From contig NZ_WIOK01000002.1 in the NCBI RefSeq assembly GCF_009467825.1, positions 1 through 64,000 of the forward strand: DNA of 64,000 nucleotides, in the 5' to 3' direction. The translations under genes and the position numbers were made by a program. Of the stretch, positions 56,536-64,000 are shown in pieces. Under the pieces are notes generated by a model. It saw only the letters and a list, made by a program, of their open reading frames with translations. It ran no database searches and was not told the DNA's origin. Every line of letters begins with the position of its first letter. The stretch's first letter is position 1. This DNA comes from Cyclobacterium xiamenense. GTDB taxonomy: Bacteria; Bacteroidota; Bacteroidia; Cytophagales; Cyclobacteriaceae.

Positions 56536-57861
56536 ATGAATGTGAAATCAAAGACAACGGTGGTATTATCGAACAGTTTTGTTTTATTGCTAGTCGGCTG
56601 TTTTTTAGGTCTGACTCATCTGGCTTTGGCGCAAAACCCCTCCCTTTTGGAGGTAAACCCACCCGAAGGGCCATCAGACGATCAGGTCAGCGCGGTTGTA
56701 CATGTGCGCCTGATAGATGGCCTGGGAGGGCCGCCACTGGAAAATGCGGTCGTGCTGATCCAAGGCAACCGTATCCTGCAAGCTGGCCCAGCCAATCAGG
56801 TAACCGTTCCGGAAGGAGCGGAAATCACCGACGGCACCGGCATGACTCTGCTTCCGGGTCTGATCGATTCCCATTTGCACAATGTCAATAACAACAAGGC
56901 ATTGCATGCCATCCTTACCAATGGGGTGACGACTGTCCGGGATCCGGGTCATCCGTTTCGGTTTTACCAGTCCCTGTATTTTGCTAAGGCAAAAATGCCC
57001 CGAGTCTACCTGACCGGAGCCCATTTGGACGGCTATCCGGGGGTTTACCGGGATCAGGCCTCGCTGATACGGGGCACCGATCATATCCGAACGTTGATTC
57101 GGGATTACGTGACAGAGGGAGGGTCGGGTATTAAAATTTATTTCCGCCTTCCTTTGAAGTATTACGAAACGGTGCTTCAGACGGCTGATTTTTACCATAT
57201 CCCCGTAGTGGCACATTTGGAGCTCGTGGATGCGGACGACGCGATTCGGGCCGGGCTTCAGGGGATCGAGCACGTCACCTCCTACGGTACCTCCCTGGCC
57301 GACCCGGAGGATGCCAGAGAATTCCGGGAGGCCGTTGAGGCAGACAATAATTACCGCAGAGACGGCAGGTACCTGCTTTGGTCGAAGATCGATTTGTCCG
57401 CTGATCGCGTGAGCGAGGTACTGGACCTGGCCGTTAAGCACGAGGCGGTATTATCTCCCACGCTCACCACCTTCGAAAGGCAAAGCGGGGACGAGGAATA
57501 CCAGGCCAAAGGCTTTAAGAACATGCTGGATTTCGTAGGAATGGCGCATCAAGCCGGGGTCACCATTGTGACCGGCTCCCACAATTCCGGCAAATACGCC
57601 CAACGGGGGCTTGCCTACCAACGGGAGATGGAGTTATTGGTTGCAGCCGGCATGACGCCGCTGGAGGCCATTTCGAGCAGCACCATCCATAACGCCCGTT
57701 ATTTCCGCACCCAGGACCGCCTGGGCAGTATTGAACCCGGCAAACTTGCTGATCTGATTCTGGTGGAAGGGGATCCGTCCGTGGATATCAAAGCCATGTA
57801 CGCCATCAAAAAAGTCATGCTCAACGGGGAATGGGTGGATCGAGAGGAAGTGGTGGAGTAG
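56536..57861 (+). CDS. Exported amidohydrolase, imidazolonepropionase-like
   Basis: This protein of about 441 residues has a signal peptide (about 10-33, ending ALAQ) and a TIM-barrel amidohydrolase domain. Metal-site features are HxH in DSHLHN, a lysine in GIKIYF, and histidines in VVAHLE and IEHVTS. The last catalytic Asp, usually in GTD, is replaced: the sequence reads TGSHNSG. The C-terminal strand block LGSIEPGKLADLILVEGDPS is normal. It might hydrolyse a cyclic amide, dipeptide or similar compound, or be altered in catalysis. ATG 56536 gives the best signal peptide; longer in-frame starts exist from 56479. Confidence 0.78.
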   Translation: MNVKSKTTVVLSNSFVLLLVGCFLGLTHLALAQNPSLLEVNPPEGPSDDQVSAVVHVRLIDGLGGPPLENAVVLIQGNRILQAGPANQVTVPEGAEITDGTGMTLLPGLIDSHLHNVNNNKALHAILTNGVTTVRDPGHPFRFYQSLYFAKAKMPRVYLTGAHLDGYPGVYRDQASLIRGTDHIRTLIRDYVTEGGSGIKIYFRLPLKYYETVLQTADFYHIPVVAHLELVDADDAIRAGLQGIEHVTSYGTSLADPEDAREFREAVEADNNYRRDGRYLLWSKIDLSADRVSEVLDLAVKHEAVLSPTLTTFERQSGDEEYQAKGFKNMLDFVGMAHQAGVTIVTGSHNSGKYAQRGLAYQREMELLVAAGMTPLEAISSSTIHNARYFRTQDRLGSIEPGKLADLILVEGDPSVDIKAMYAIKKVMLNGEWVDREEVVE

Positions 57862-57971
57862 GAGAGAGGAGTTCGGTGCCACGAAGCACCCGCTTTTGCG
57901 AGGGAGGGTGCAGGCTTGGAAGTTTTTTCTGGGGACGTGTATTTTGCCTATCTTGTTTGAATGAAATTATC

Positions 57972-58961
57972 ATGAAATTGGATGCTGAATTAGAAAGATC
58001 GATAAAAGGTTTGAGGTTGAAAATCAATACTTTTTTCGTTTTTGCTATTGTATTTGCGGTGGCAGCATTAGGTGTTTACGCAGGTTTCTTGTTTTTTCCT
58101 ACTGAGGTCGACGATTTCTTTTCCGGAGATGGTACCGATATCGTGAATGGTATTACCGTGCTATTCGCTTCACTTTCCGGTGTCCTTTTTGTCTACATCG
58201 CTTTCCTGGGCCAGCAGTGGCAGCTGATCTACCAGCAGCAGGAGATCCGGGATAACCGAACGGAAATGAAGGCCTCTACCGCTGAACTTAAAATCCAGGC
58301 CAAAGCACTAACGGAGCAAATCAATAAAATGGACCGCGACTTCGTCCACCAAAATTTCTTTCGCATCCTGGAGCAGCATTTTAAGACAAGGGATCGTGTT
58401 GAGTTTTCAGGAAGGACAGGAGAAGAAGCTTTTATATTCTTCTTTAAAAGGTTAGTTAGATGGGTAAACGATAAAGGTGGCTGGGATCGAGATATTGATG
58501 ACCAATTTTTAATGAAAAATGGCTACGAATGGTATCCGAAACGTCCCGAATTAGGACTAATTGGAGATATTGATAATACCAAGCTCAAACCTACCCAAGA
58601 CCCAAAGCATGATTTAAATAAGTTTGAGGTTGGTTTCATACTTCGTGCAATTTTAAGTGAATATGGACTTGGGAAGTACCTCAGGTCTTGTTATTTTCTC
58701 CTGGAATACATAAAGGAAAACGACCAGGAACATGATCTTTCCAACTATCTCAATGCAGTCGAAGCCGGAATGGACCAGAATGAGCGGGTATTTTTATTGT
58801 ACCAATTAATAAACCAGTTTGATGTGGATGGGTACAAGGAGTTGAAAGATTGGCTTATTGAAAAGCGGTTTTTGGCCTCTGTACAACCCAAACATCTTTT
58901 GGATCCGAGACATATGGAATGGATTTATCCTACCGAAAGAAACCCGGAATACAAAAAATAG
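57972..58961 (+). CDS. Putative phage abortive infection membrane protein (putAbiC-like)
   Basis: This 329-residue protein has two N-terminal membrane helices (about 17-40 and 55-77), then a coiled coil rich in Gln, Glu and Lys (about 78-118). A helical domain follows, starting FVHQNFFRILEQHF, the pattern shared by proteins annotated as putative AbiC-like abortive infection factors (PF16872-type). The C-terminal half has no visible catalytic motif. ATG 57972 is chosen; a longer in-frame reading would overlap the amidohydrolase gene. The first 400 bp have a composition like the neighbours, while the rest is clearly AT-richer. The defence role is inferred from family naming only. Confidence 0.65.
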   Translation: MKLDAELERSIKGLRLKINTFFVFAIVFAVAALGVYAGFLFFPTEVDDFFSGDGTDIVNGITVLFASLSGVLFVYIAFLGQQWQLIYQQQEIRDNRTEMKASTAELKIQAKALTEQINKMDRDFVHQNFFRILEQHFKTRDRVEFSGRTGEEAFIFFFKRLVRWVNDKGGWDRDIDDQFLMKNGYEWYPKRPELGLIGDIDNTKLKPTQDPKHDLNKFEVGFILRAILSEYGLGKYLRSCYFLLEYIKENDQEHDLSNYLNAVEAGMDQNERVFLLYQLINQFDVDGYKELKDWLIEKRFLASVQPKHLLDPRHMEWIYPTERNPEYKK

Positions 58962-59383
58962 TCAACCCCCACCCTTAATCCTCAATCTCCGTCAATCTGA
59001 CCCCTGAGGCAACGCCGAAGGGCCATCAATCTCCCGTCAATCTTTTTCCTTCAATCCATCCCCACTTCAGGCCTTCGAAGAGCGCAGTCACCCCACATCC
59101 TTCAATCATCTATCGCATACCGATTGGCTTGTCCCGATTGAGCACTTTCCCCTCTTTTTTCGTGACGATTTGGCTTTTTTTTCCTAGCTTAAACGCCGGC
59201 AAGGCTGCTGGAAGCTTCATTGCCCTTTCCGACTCGATTCGAGGCGCGATGGGGGTAGTTGCTGGCAGTTCCATTCCATCTCCGGATAGCGGATTTAGTA
59301 GAACCGGAAAGGCTCGTTTCGCCAGATGAGGAAATCAAGGTCCTATTACATCCTTTTACCCGTACCACTAAATACCAGACAAA
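58962..59383. other. Non-coding interval with repeated TCAATC words
   Basis: This C-rich interval has six copies of TCAATC between 58982 and 59107. They include two longer units, at 58982-58998 and 59026-59043, which differ by one inserted C. No gene is recognised. The right part (59120-59380) has no visible structure. Confidence 0.55.
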
Positions 59384-61045
59384 ATGAAAGCATTCTTTTC
59401 ACTCCTTTTACTACTGACATCACTCCACTTATCGCAGGCCCAGGATAGGTTGTCGGGCAAGGCCTTTGCCACCCGGTCGGAAGTACTGGCCCGGAATGGA
59501 ATGGCAGCCACCAACCACCCGCTTGCCACCCAGATTGCCATCGACATACTCAAGCGGGGAGGGACAGCCGTGGATGCAGCCATTGCAGCGAACGCTTTTT
59601 TGGGATTTGCCGATCCGGGAAACAACGGCATTGGGGGTGACTTATTTGCCATTGTCTGGGATGCGAAAACACAAGACTTGTATGGAATCAACGCCAGCGG
59701 AAAGTCACCCGCCAGTTTGTCGGTAGCCAAATTTAAGGCTGAAATCGATGCCGGCAACAGCTACAAGACTGGTGCGCTTTCGGTGACAACGCCGGGTGCG
59801 GTGGGCGGCTGGTTTGCCTTGCACGAAAAATTTGGACAGTTGGAATTCGCCGACTTGCTGGAGCCCACCATTCGTTATGCCCGGGAAGGCATTCCCTTTT
59901 CTTCCGAAGTATCGGATAATTTTTCGACCGTCAATTTGGGGCCTGGTAATCCATCTTTTAGGGAAACGTACTATACAAGTGAAGGCCGGCTTCCGCGCTT
60001 AGGGGAGGTTTTTTCAAATCCAGACCTGGCGAATACCCTGGAAATCATCGCCAAACAGGGGAGGGACGGGTTTTACAGGGGAAAGGTCGCCCAAACCATC
60101 GCCGATCAGGTACAAGCGGAAGGTGGCTACCTCAGCACAGAAGATCTGGCAAACAACGCGCCCGAATGGGTGGATCCGGTATCGATCAACTACCGTGGTT
60201 ACGCTATCTGGGAAATGCCTCCCAACGGTCAGGGAATGGCGGCACTTCAGATGCTGAATATCCTCGAAGGGTTCGACCTGGCAAGCATGGGCTATGGCAG
60301 TGCCGCCCATATTCATACCTTTTTAGAAGCCAAAAAGTTGGCCTATGCGGACATGACTACCTACTATGGCGATCCCAACTTTGGTAGCATTCCTATTGAT
60401 CGGTTGCTGTCCGAAGATTATGCCGTGGAGCGTAGACAATTGATCGATCCCGATCGGGCGGGAAGTTTTACAGAGGGGCTGACCTCCGGTGACCACACGA
60501 TCTACCTGACGGTAGCGGATGGCGAGGGCACTATGGTTTCGCTGATCCAAAGCAATTCGGCACTTTTTGGTTCCCGGGTGGTGCCGCCTGGCTTGGGCTT
60601 TGTGCTGCAAAACCGAGGCGCGGGTTTTATTCTGGAAGAAGGGCACATCAACACCTATGCACCCGGCAAGCGCCCGTTTCATACCATTATTCCGGCATTT
60701 GTAACGAAGGACAACCAACCGTTTATGAGTTTTGGCCTGATGGGTGGAGACATGCAAACCCAGGGACACGTGCAGATCATTACGAATATCATCGATTTTA
60801 AGATGAACCTGCAGGAAGCCGGGGACGCCCCGCGAATCTATCACCGGGATGAGAACCTCGCCAGTGGCGGCACCTATCTGGAATCCGGCTTTGACTACGA
60901 AGTAATCCGTAGCCTGATGGACAAAGGGCATACCTTGCGAATGGGAAAGGGTATCTTTGGAGGTTACCAGGCCATTATGCGTAAAAACGGGGTGTATTAC
61001 GGGGCTTCCGAATCTAGGAAAGATGGACAAGCGGCGGGGTATTAG
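59384..61045 (+). CDS. Gamma-glutamyltransferase family Ntn hydrolase
   Basis: This 553-residue exported protein has a signal peptide (about 1-19) and the gamma-glutamyltransferase fold. The small-subunit nucleophile is probably Thr372 in HTIYLTVAD, where self-cleavage would separate large and small chains. Substrate loops GIGGDLF near 85-91 and the FGLMGGDMQTQGH block near 453-465 are present. The TIYLT sequence resembles the YwrD-like branch more than the glutathione-cleaving TTHFS type. The enzyme would cut gamma-glutamyl bonds or acyl amides in the periplasm; the substrate is not certain. It stands alone. Confidence 0.88.
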   Translation: MKAFFSLLLLLTSLHLSQAQDRLSGKAFATRSEVLARNGMAATNHPLATQIAIDILKRGGTAVDAAIAANAFLGFADPGNNGIGGDLFAIVWDAKTQDLYGINASGKSPASLSVAKFKAEIDAGNSYKTGALSVTTPGAVGGWFALHEKFGQLEFADLLEPTIRYAREGIPFSSEVSDNFSTVNLGPGNPSFRETYYTSEGRLPRLGEVFSNPDLANTLEIIAKQGRDGFYRGKVAQTIADQVQAEGGYLSTEDLANNAPEWVDPVSINYRGYAIWEMPPNGQGMAALQMLNILEGFDLASMGYGSAAHIHTFLEAKKLAYADMTTYYGDPNFGSIPIDRLLSEDYAVERRQLIDPDRAGSFTEGLTSGDHTIYLTVADGEGTMVSLIQSNSALFGSRVVPPGLGFVLQNRGAGFILEEGHINTYAPGKRPFHTIIPAFVTKDNQPFMSFGLMGGDMQTQGHVQIITNIIDFKMNLQEAGDAPRIYHRDENLASGGTYLESGFDYEVIRSLMDKGHTLRMGKGIFGGYQAIMRKNGVYYGASESRKDGQAAGY

Positions 61046-61096
61046 TGGTGTAATCCTAAGATTTTTGTACGTAGAATACGGCCACTCCTTATGTAT

Positions 61097-61345
61097 CCAT
61101 TTCCCTAATTGATCTGCTTGGCTTTTGATACGAGCATGGGTATCCGAAAGGAGTATCAGTCCTGCAGAGAAATCGAATCCCCCATGCTACGATTGAGGGT
61201 TCTGATAAATGGCGTATCCGAATCCCGAAGGGATGAAACCTATGATTAACGATCAGCCCATCGGTTAAATCCCGAAGGGATGACAGGATTATAGCAAGGG
61301 GACGATTTCCTAATCACCAAAACCCCGGCGGGGTGATATAGCTCC
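61097..61345 (+). repeat. 249-bp direct repeat, left copy
   Basis: It is identical to 62543-62791 except for two single-base differences (one near 61190, one near 61310) and has no gaps. It includes one complete minus-oriented double palindrome and one extra half palindrome. The copies lie 1446 bp apart and flank the transposase gene. Confidence 0.93.
61268..61339 (-). repeat. REP-like double palindrome R1
   Basis: On the minus strand it has a CCCC-GGGG palindrome and, about 40 nt further, ATCCCTTCGGGAT. It matches R2, R3 and R4 in layout and in the conserved word CTATAATCCT before the second palindrome. Confidence 0.8.
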
Positions 61346-61524
61346 TTTCTGTCTTCTTCGTAACGAAGACCCCTAAAACAATCCCTTTTTTTCTCAACAA
61401 CGTGAATGTCCCGTCGTCTTTCCCACTCCTTTACTCGTACTTGCTCTTTCCCCATCAAAGCCCACCAGATACGCAATTAATTACCGTAGTGGCGCTGGGC
61501 ACACGATGATCCTGAACACAGTTT

Positions 61525-61538
61525 TTGACGGTAAAAGG
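61525..61538 (+). repeat. 14-bp direct repeat, left copy
   Basis: TTGACGGTAAAAGG occurs here and at 61691-61704. The two copies flank the double palindrome R2. Confidence 0.6.
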
Positions 61539-61606
61539 TGGTCAAATATCTTTGATTTTTACCCAAAGCAAACTATATTGATAAGTATTTGTAGAGGGAC
61601 CTTGCA

Positions 61607-61677
61607 ATATCACCCCTACGGGGTTTATCGAATAGTTGGTTTTATATTGGCTATAATCCTTACATCCCTTCGGGATT
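61607..61677 (+). repeat. REP-like double palindrome R2
   Basis: CCCCTACGGGG is followed by ATCCCTTCGGGAT. The first base of the first palindrome to the last of the second spans 66 nt, the same as R3. Orientation is plus. Confidence 0.8.
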
Positions 61678-61690
61678 ACCTGAAATGAAA

Positions 61691-61704
61691 TTGACGGTAA
61701 AAGG
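61691..61704 (+). repeat. 14-bp direct repeat, right copy
   Basis: Exact copy of 61525-61538 on the other side of R2. Confidence 0.6.
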
Positions 61705-61976
61705 AAATTGGTTTTTTCTTGTTACCCTGATTAATCGCTAGGTGACAACCTGCAGATAGGAGCGAGGTGTAAAGCCAAAAGAAAGACATCATCAATACCA
61801 AAAATGAATCACCCAATTGGACCGACTTTCCCTGATACGGAAGGAATGACAGGAGTGTAGCGTTGCTAACAAATAGAAATTTAGAGCGGTCACATATACC
61901 CTTGTGTTTCAAGGATCGAAAATATTCGTTTATTAGCTCATTATTGTTATTCACAAGTTAATTAATATCAAAAATC

Positions 61977-62438
61977 ATGGCAGGTACCTTCTCTCAAATT
62001 TATATCCACTATGTTTTCGCTGTAGAGCGCAGGGAAAATTTGTTAGAAAAGCCCTGGCGTGAGGAAGTATTTAAGTACATAGCAGGTATTATAAAAGGGA
62101 AAAAGCAGAAACCGATCATCGTAAATGGAGTATCCGATCACGTCCATGTTTTTGTAGGATTAAAACCAGTGGTCAGCATTTCGGATTTGGTCAGAGACAT
62201 CAAAAATAATTCCTCTAATTTTATCAACGATCAAAATTTTTTGAAAAGTAAATTTTCCTGGCAAGAAGGATATGGCGCATTTTCCCATTCCCATTCTCAA
62301 CTGGACACCGTTTATCAATACATAGCAAACCAGGAAAATCACCACAGAAAGAAAACATTTAAAGAAGAATACATTGAGTTTCTTCAAAAATTTGAAATTG
62401 AATACCAGGAGAAGTATTTGTTTGAATGGCTGGATTGA
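61977..62438 (+). CDS. tnpA: Y1 transposase, IS200/IS605 TnpA or RAYT type
   Basis: This 153-residue HUH-family single-strand transposase has the HxH metal motif in DHVHVFV (about 54-60). The nucleophilic tyrosine is probably in VYQYIANQENHH (about 112-123), where Gln/Asn and His residues complete the site. The length fits IS200-type TnpA. No tnpB accessory gene is present. It lies between two plus-oriented REP-like double palindromes and inside two 249-bp repeats. This is the setting expected for REP-associated tyrosine transposases, which are domesticated enzymes acting on REP hairpins. It appears intact and may be active. Confidence 0.9.
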   Translation: MAGTFSQIYIHYVFAVERRENLLEKPWREEVFKYIAGIIKGKKQKPIIVNGVSDHVHVFVGLKPVVSISDLVRDIKNNSSNFINDQNFLKSKFSWQEGYGAFSHSHSQLDTVYQYIANQENHHRKKTFKEEYIEFLQKFEIEYQEKYLFEWLD

Positions 62439-62442
62439 TGGT

Positions 62443-62511
62443 ATTACCCCTTTCGGGGCTTAAGCTGAATAGGATGTTTATCGGCAATGATTCTTGCATC
62501 CTTTCGGGATT
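62443..62511 (+). repeat. REP-like double palindrome R3
   Basis: CCCCTTTCGGGG and ATCCTTTCGGGAT are separated as in R2 (66 nt in all). It starts 5 bp past the transposase stop codon, in plus orientation. Confidence 0.8.
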
Positions 62512-62542
62512 GAGGAGATTATGTTACAGGTAAGGTTTTGTC

Positions 62543-62791
62543 CCATTTCCCTAATTGATCTGCTTGGCTTTTGATACGAGCATGGGTATCCGAAAGGAGT
62601 ATCAGTCCTGCAGAGAAATCGAATCCCCCATGCTACAATTGAGGGTTCTGATAAATGGCGTATCCGAATCCCGAAGGGATGAAACCTATGATTAACGATC
62701 AGCCCATCGGTTAAATCCCGAAGGGATGACAGGATTATAGCAAGGGGACGATTTCTTAATCACCAAAACCCCGGCGGGGTGATATAGCTCC
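62543..62791 (+). repeat. 249-bp direct repeat, right copy
   Basis: It is nearly identical to 61097-61345, with two differences in 249 bp. It starts 104 bp after the transposase gene. Confidence 0.93.
62714..62785 (-). repeat. REP-like double palindrome R4
   Basis: It is the same unit as R1, carried in the right 249-bp repeat, in minus orientation. Confidence 0.8.
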
Positions 62792-63049
62792 CCACAGTAC
62801 AGGGGATTAAAAATGGACAAAATAATCGTACAGGAGTTCGCTGCAGCATGGAATAATCAACCCATACATTCAATTCCGAAGGGATGACAAAATGATTTGG
62901 AATAAAATGTAATGATTCCAATAAGATTTGCTCCTTTGAATCTCCAAAAGTCAGAAAACTTGTCTGTGAATTGAGCCTGCTCCGCGCGTTCTGCCACAAA
63001 AACAGTTTTTCCAACAGCTCAGAGAGAGAGACCCATTCCTACGAAAACT

Positions 63050-63096
63050 ACAAAAAAAAACCGACCCAATGGAGGAAATATCCTCCATTGGGTCGG
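63050..63096 (-). terminator. Terminator of tRNA-Gln
   Basis: A perfect 16-bp stem (63061-63076 with 63081-63096) has a 4-nt loop. The preceding A-run gives a U-run on the minus strand, 8 bp past the tRNA 3' end. Confidence 0.9.
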
Positions 63097-63103
63097 TACA
63101 CCG

Positions 63104-63176
63104 TTGGCCGACCAGGGCTCGAACCTGGACTCTTCTGAACCAAAATCAGACGTGTTGCCAGTTACACCATCGGCCA
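63104..63176 (-). tRNA. tRNA-Gln (TTG)
   Basis: This 73-nt cloverleaf on the minus strand has anticodon TTG in the loop TTTTGGT, with a T-A first acceptor pair as usual for Gln. The T arm has GTTCGAG and the discriminator is A. CCA is not encoded. It stands at the right edge of the repeat region with its own promoter and terminator. Confidence 0.93.
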
Positions 63177-63536
63177 AAAAAGACAGCGCCTTACGCGCTC
63201 TTTTTTAAGTGTCACAAATGTAGCCGAACTTTCTTTTTAATGCAAATCCCGCTCTTAGGAATTTTTTATTTTTCCCATTAATCCACTTGTGCTCAGAAAG
63301 AAAGATTCCATAGCCTTCCACCTGCCCCTGCAGCGGCGCACAGTCCCGCCCAAAATACACCTCTTATGCCTCCTTCCCTTCCTTTCGTTTCCCGCTTGCA
63401 ATTAAATCGATAATTTACCTTATACATTAGCCCTGCCTGCCTTGGCATAATAGAATTTGGCTAGCTCCCGTATTGTGGCCAATTTTCGGTTCAATATTTC
63501 GATGCAATACCATCTTCTTTGAAAATTAACCGTCCC
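63177..63536. other. Interval between tRNA-Gln and the receptor gene
   Basis: These 360 bp hold the tRNA-Gln promoter and a small hairpin (about 63185-63199) in the tRNA leader. The rest shows no gene, and no clear promoter for the receptor gene was found. Confidence 0.5.
63215..63246 (-). promoter_or_regulatory. Promoter of tRNA-Gln
   Basis: On the minus strand TTTG (63246-63243), a 20-nt spacer and an exact TACATTTG (63222-63215) fit the Bacteroidota consensus. The -7 element is 38 bp before the tRNA, so a short 5' leader is expected. Confidence 0.7.
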
Positions 63537-64000
63537 ATGCCTTTCCGATTACCGTTTTTCCTGCTGCTTGCCTTTGTTTTTACGTCTTTTTCGCTTTTTG
63601 GTCAGCAAAAATACACCGGCACCATCGTAGATAGCGATACCAAAGAGCCGCTTTTCGGGGCCTACGTTTTTCTAAAAGACAGTGAAGGCGAAACCCTCAG
63701 CTCGTCCTACACCGATTTTGATGGGGTGTTTCAGATCAACAAACCGGGAAAAAACAGTTTTTTGGTGGAAGTGTCCTTTATTGGCTACCAAACCCTGCAA
63801 AAAAACGTCAACGCACCTTCAGGAAACGACCTGGGAACCTTTGAACTGCAGAGTGATGGACAGGAGATGGAAGCCTTTGAGCTTTCTGCCGATGCGCTGA
63901 CCGGGGAAGTTCGGGGAGATACGGTGGCCTTCAACGCCAATGCTTTCAAAACTCGCCCCCAGGCCGACGCCGACGAATTGGTCCGGAAAATGCCCGGTGT
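63537..64000 (+). CDS. TonB-dependent-receptor-like outer membrane protein, partial
   Basis: The first 154 residues of a protein that runs off the right edge are visible. A signal peptide (about 5-22, ending FGQ) leads to a carboxypeptidase-regulatory-like (CarboxypepD_reg) domain (about 26-105) with the pattern GTIVDSDTKEPLFGAYVFL and YTDFDGVFQI. A plug-like segment follows with DELVRKMPGV, which in this family precedes the TonB receptor plug and barrel. It probably encodes an outer-membrane transporter or barrel protein of the family without a SusD partner. The substrate is unknown. ATG 63537 begins the signal peptide. Confidence 0.82.
   Translation, partial: MPFRLPFFLLLAFVFTSFSLFGQQKYTGTIVDSDTKEPLFGAYVFLKDSEGETLSSSYTDFDGVFQINKPGKNSFLVEVSFIGYQTLQKNVNAPSGNDLGTFELQSDGQEMEAFELSADALTGEVRGDTVAFNANAFKTRPQADADELVRKMPG

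Larger units (their letters stand above)
61046..61976. other. Repeat-rich interval left of the transposase
   Basis: No protein-coding gene is recognised. It holds the left 249-bp direct repeat (61097-61345), one plus-oriented double palindrome (61607-61677) and a pair of 14-bp direct repeats. The last 290 bp before the transposase start may contain its own cis-acting end, but no clear structure was identified. Confidence 0.6.
62439..63049. other. Repeat-rich interval right of the transposase
   Basis: It contains R3 (62443-62511), the right 249-bp repeat (62543-62791) and a single half palindrome at about 62874-62889. A minus-strand open frame (62760-63014) runs through repeat DNA and has no family pattern. 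No gene was accepted. Confidence 0.55.

Noticed and set aside
58982..59107. Possible CRISPR from repeated TCAATC words
   Set aside because: The repeats are too short and irregularly spaced, and no cas genes are nearby.
61246..61476. Minus-strand open frame of 76 residues
   Set aside because: It runs through the 249-bp repeat and a REP palindrome; the reading is a by-product of repeat DNA.
61676..61954. Minus-strand open frame of 92 residues, divergent from tnpA
   Set aside because: No family pattern and it ends in REP DNA; it may be the cis-acting end of the element rather than a gene.
62760..63014. Minus-strand open frame of 84 residues
   Set aside because: It starts in unique DNA but ends in the 249-bp repeat; no recognisable protein pattern.

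Overview
The window looks like a chromosomal segment of a member of the Bacteroidota, most likely order Cytophagales (Cyclobacteriaceae-like). Supporting signs are the gene blocks miaB / sigma-54 activator / lptE / TPR protein / secG, tamB-tamL, the short primary sigma factor next to rpsO-pnp, DUF4199 and START-like proteins, bacillithiol synthesis, and several promoters of the Bacteroidota type (TTG, 18-20 nt, TAnnTTTG). Base composition is close to 50% G+C in the core and visibly lower in two accessory genes. This placement rests on gene content only.

Layout. 0.3-6 kb: minus-strand genes for a sterol-desaturase-like membrane enzyme and a five-gene cell-envelope/tRNA-modification operon (miaB to secG). 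6.2-13.6 kb: tamB and tamL, an outer-membrane assembly pair. 13.9-18.2 kb: a run of a non-catalytic dihydroorotase homologue, two DUF4199 membrane proteins and two family-2 glycosyltransferases. 18.4-26.1 kb: a complete trpEGDCFBA-aroF operon preceded by a promoter, a 15-residue leader peptide with three Trp codons and an attenuator; a phenylalanine hydroxylase follows. 27-34.4 kb: an esterase/metallophosphoesterase fusion, a small membrane protein, and parE and parC separated by a wrecked SatD-family gene. 34.4-47.5 kb: translation and RNA core genes (thrS-infC-rpmI-rplT, tRNA-Met, START-like protein, LptF/G permease, rpsO-pnp-rpoD), then trxB, an M23/LysM peptidase and bshB1. 47.7-51.2 kb: pdxH, a YqgE-family gene and a DUF349 protein.

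From the tRNA-Thr at 51.4 kb onward the window becomes accessory in character: long gene-poor stretches, a GmrSD-type (DUF262/DUF1524) restriction-like gene of low G+C, a VTT-domain membrane protein, secreted beta-helix, amidohydrolase and gamma-glutamyltransferase enzymes, a putative abortive-infection (putAbiC-like) gene, and a Y1 transposase surrounded by double-palindrome (REP-like) repeats and two almost identical 249-bp direct repeats. The window ends with tRNA-Gln and the start of a TonB-dependent-receptor-like outer membrane protein.

The most rewarding points are the trp attenuator, the transposase/REP locus, the two candidate defence genes, decayed remnants of SatD and of a type I methylase, the metal-site-less dihydroorotase homologue, and the non-AUG start of infC with a possible RNA structure between rpmI and rplT. 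I did not find a clear multi-gene system of an unknown kind.
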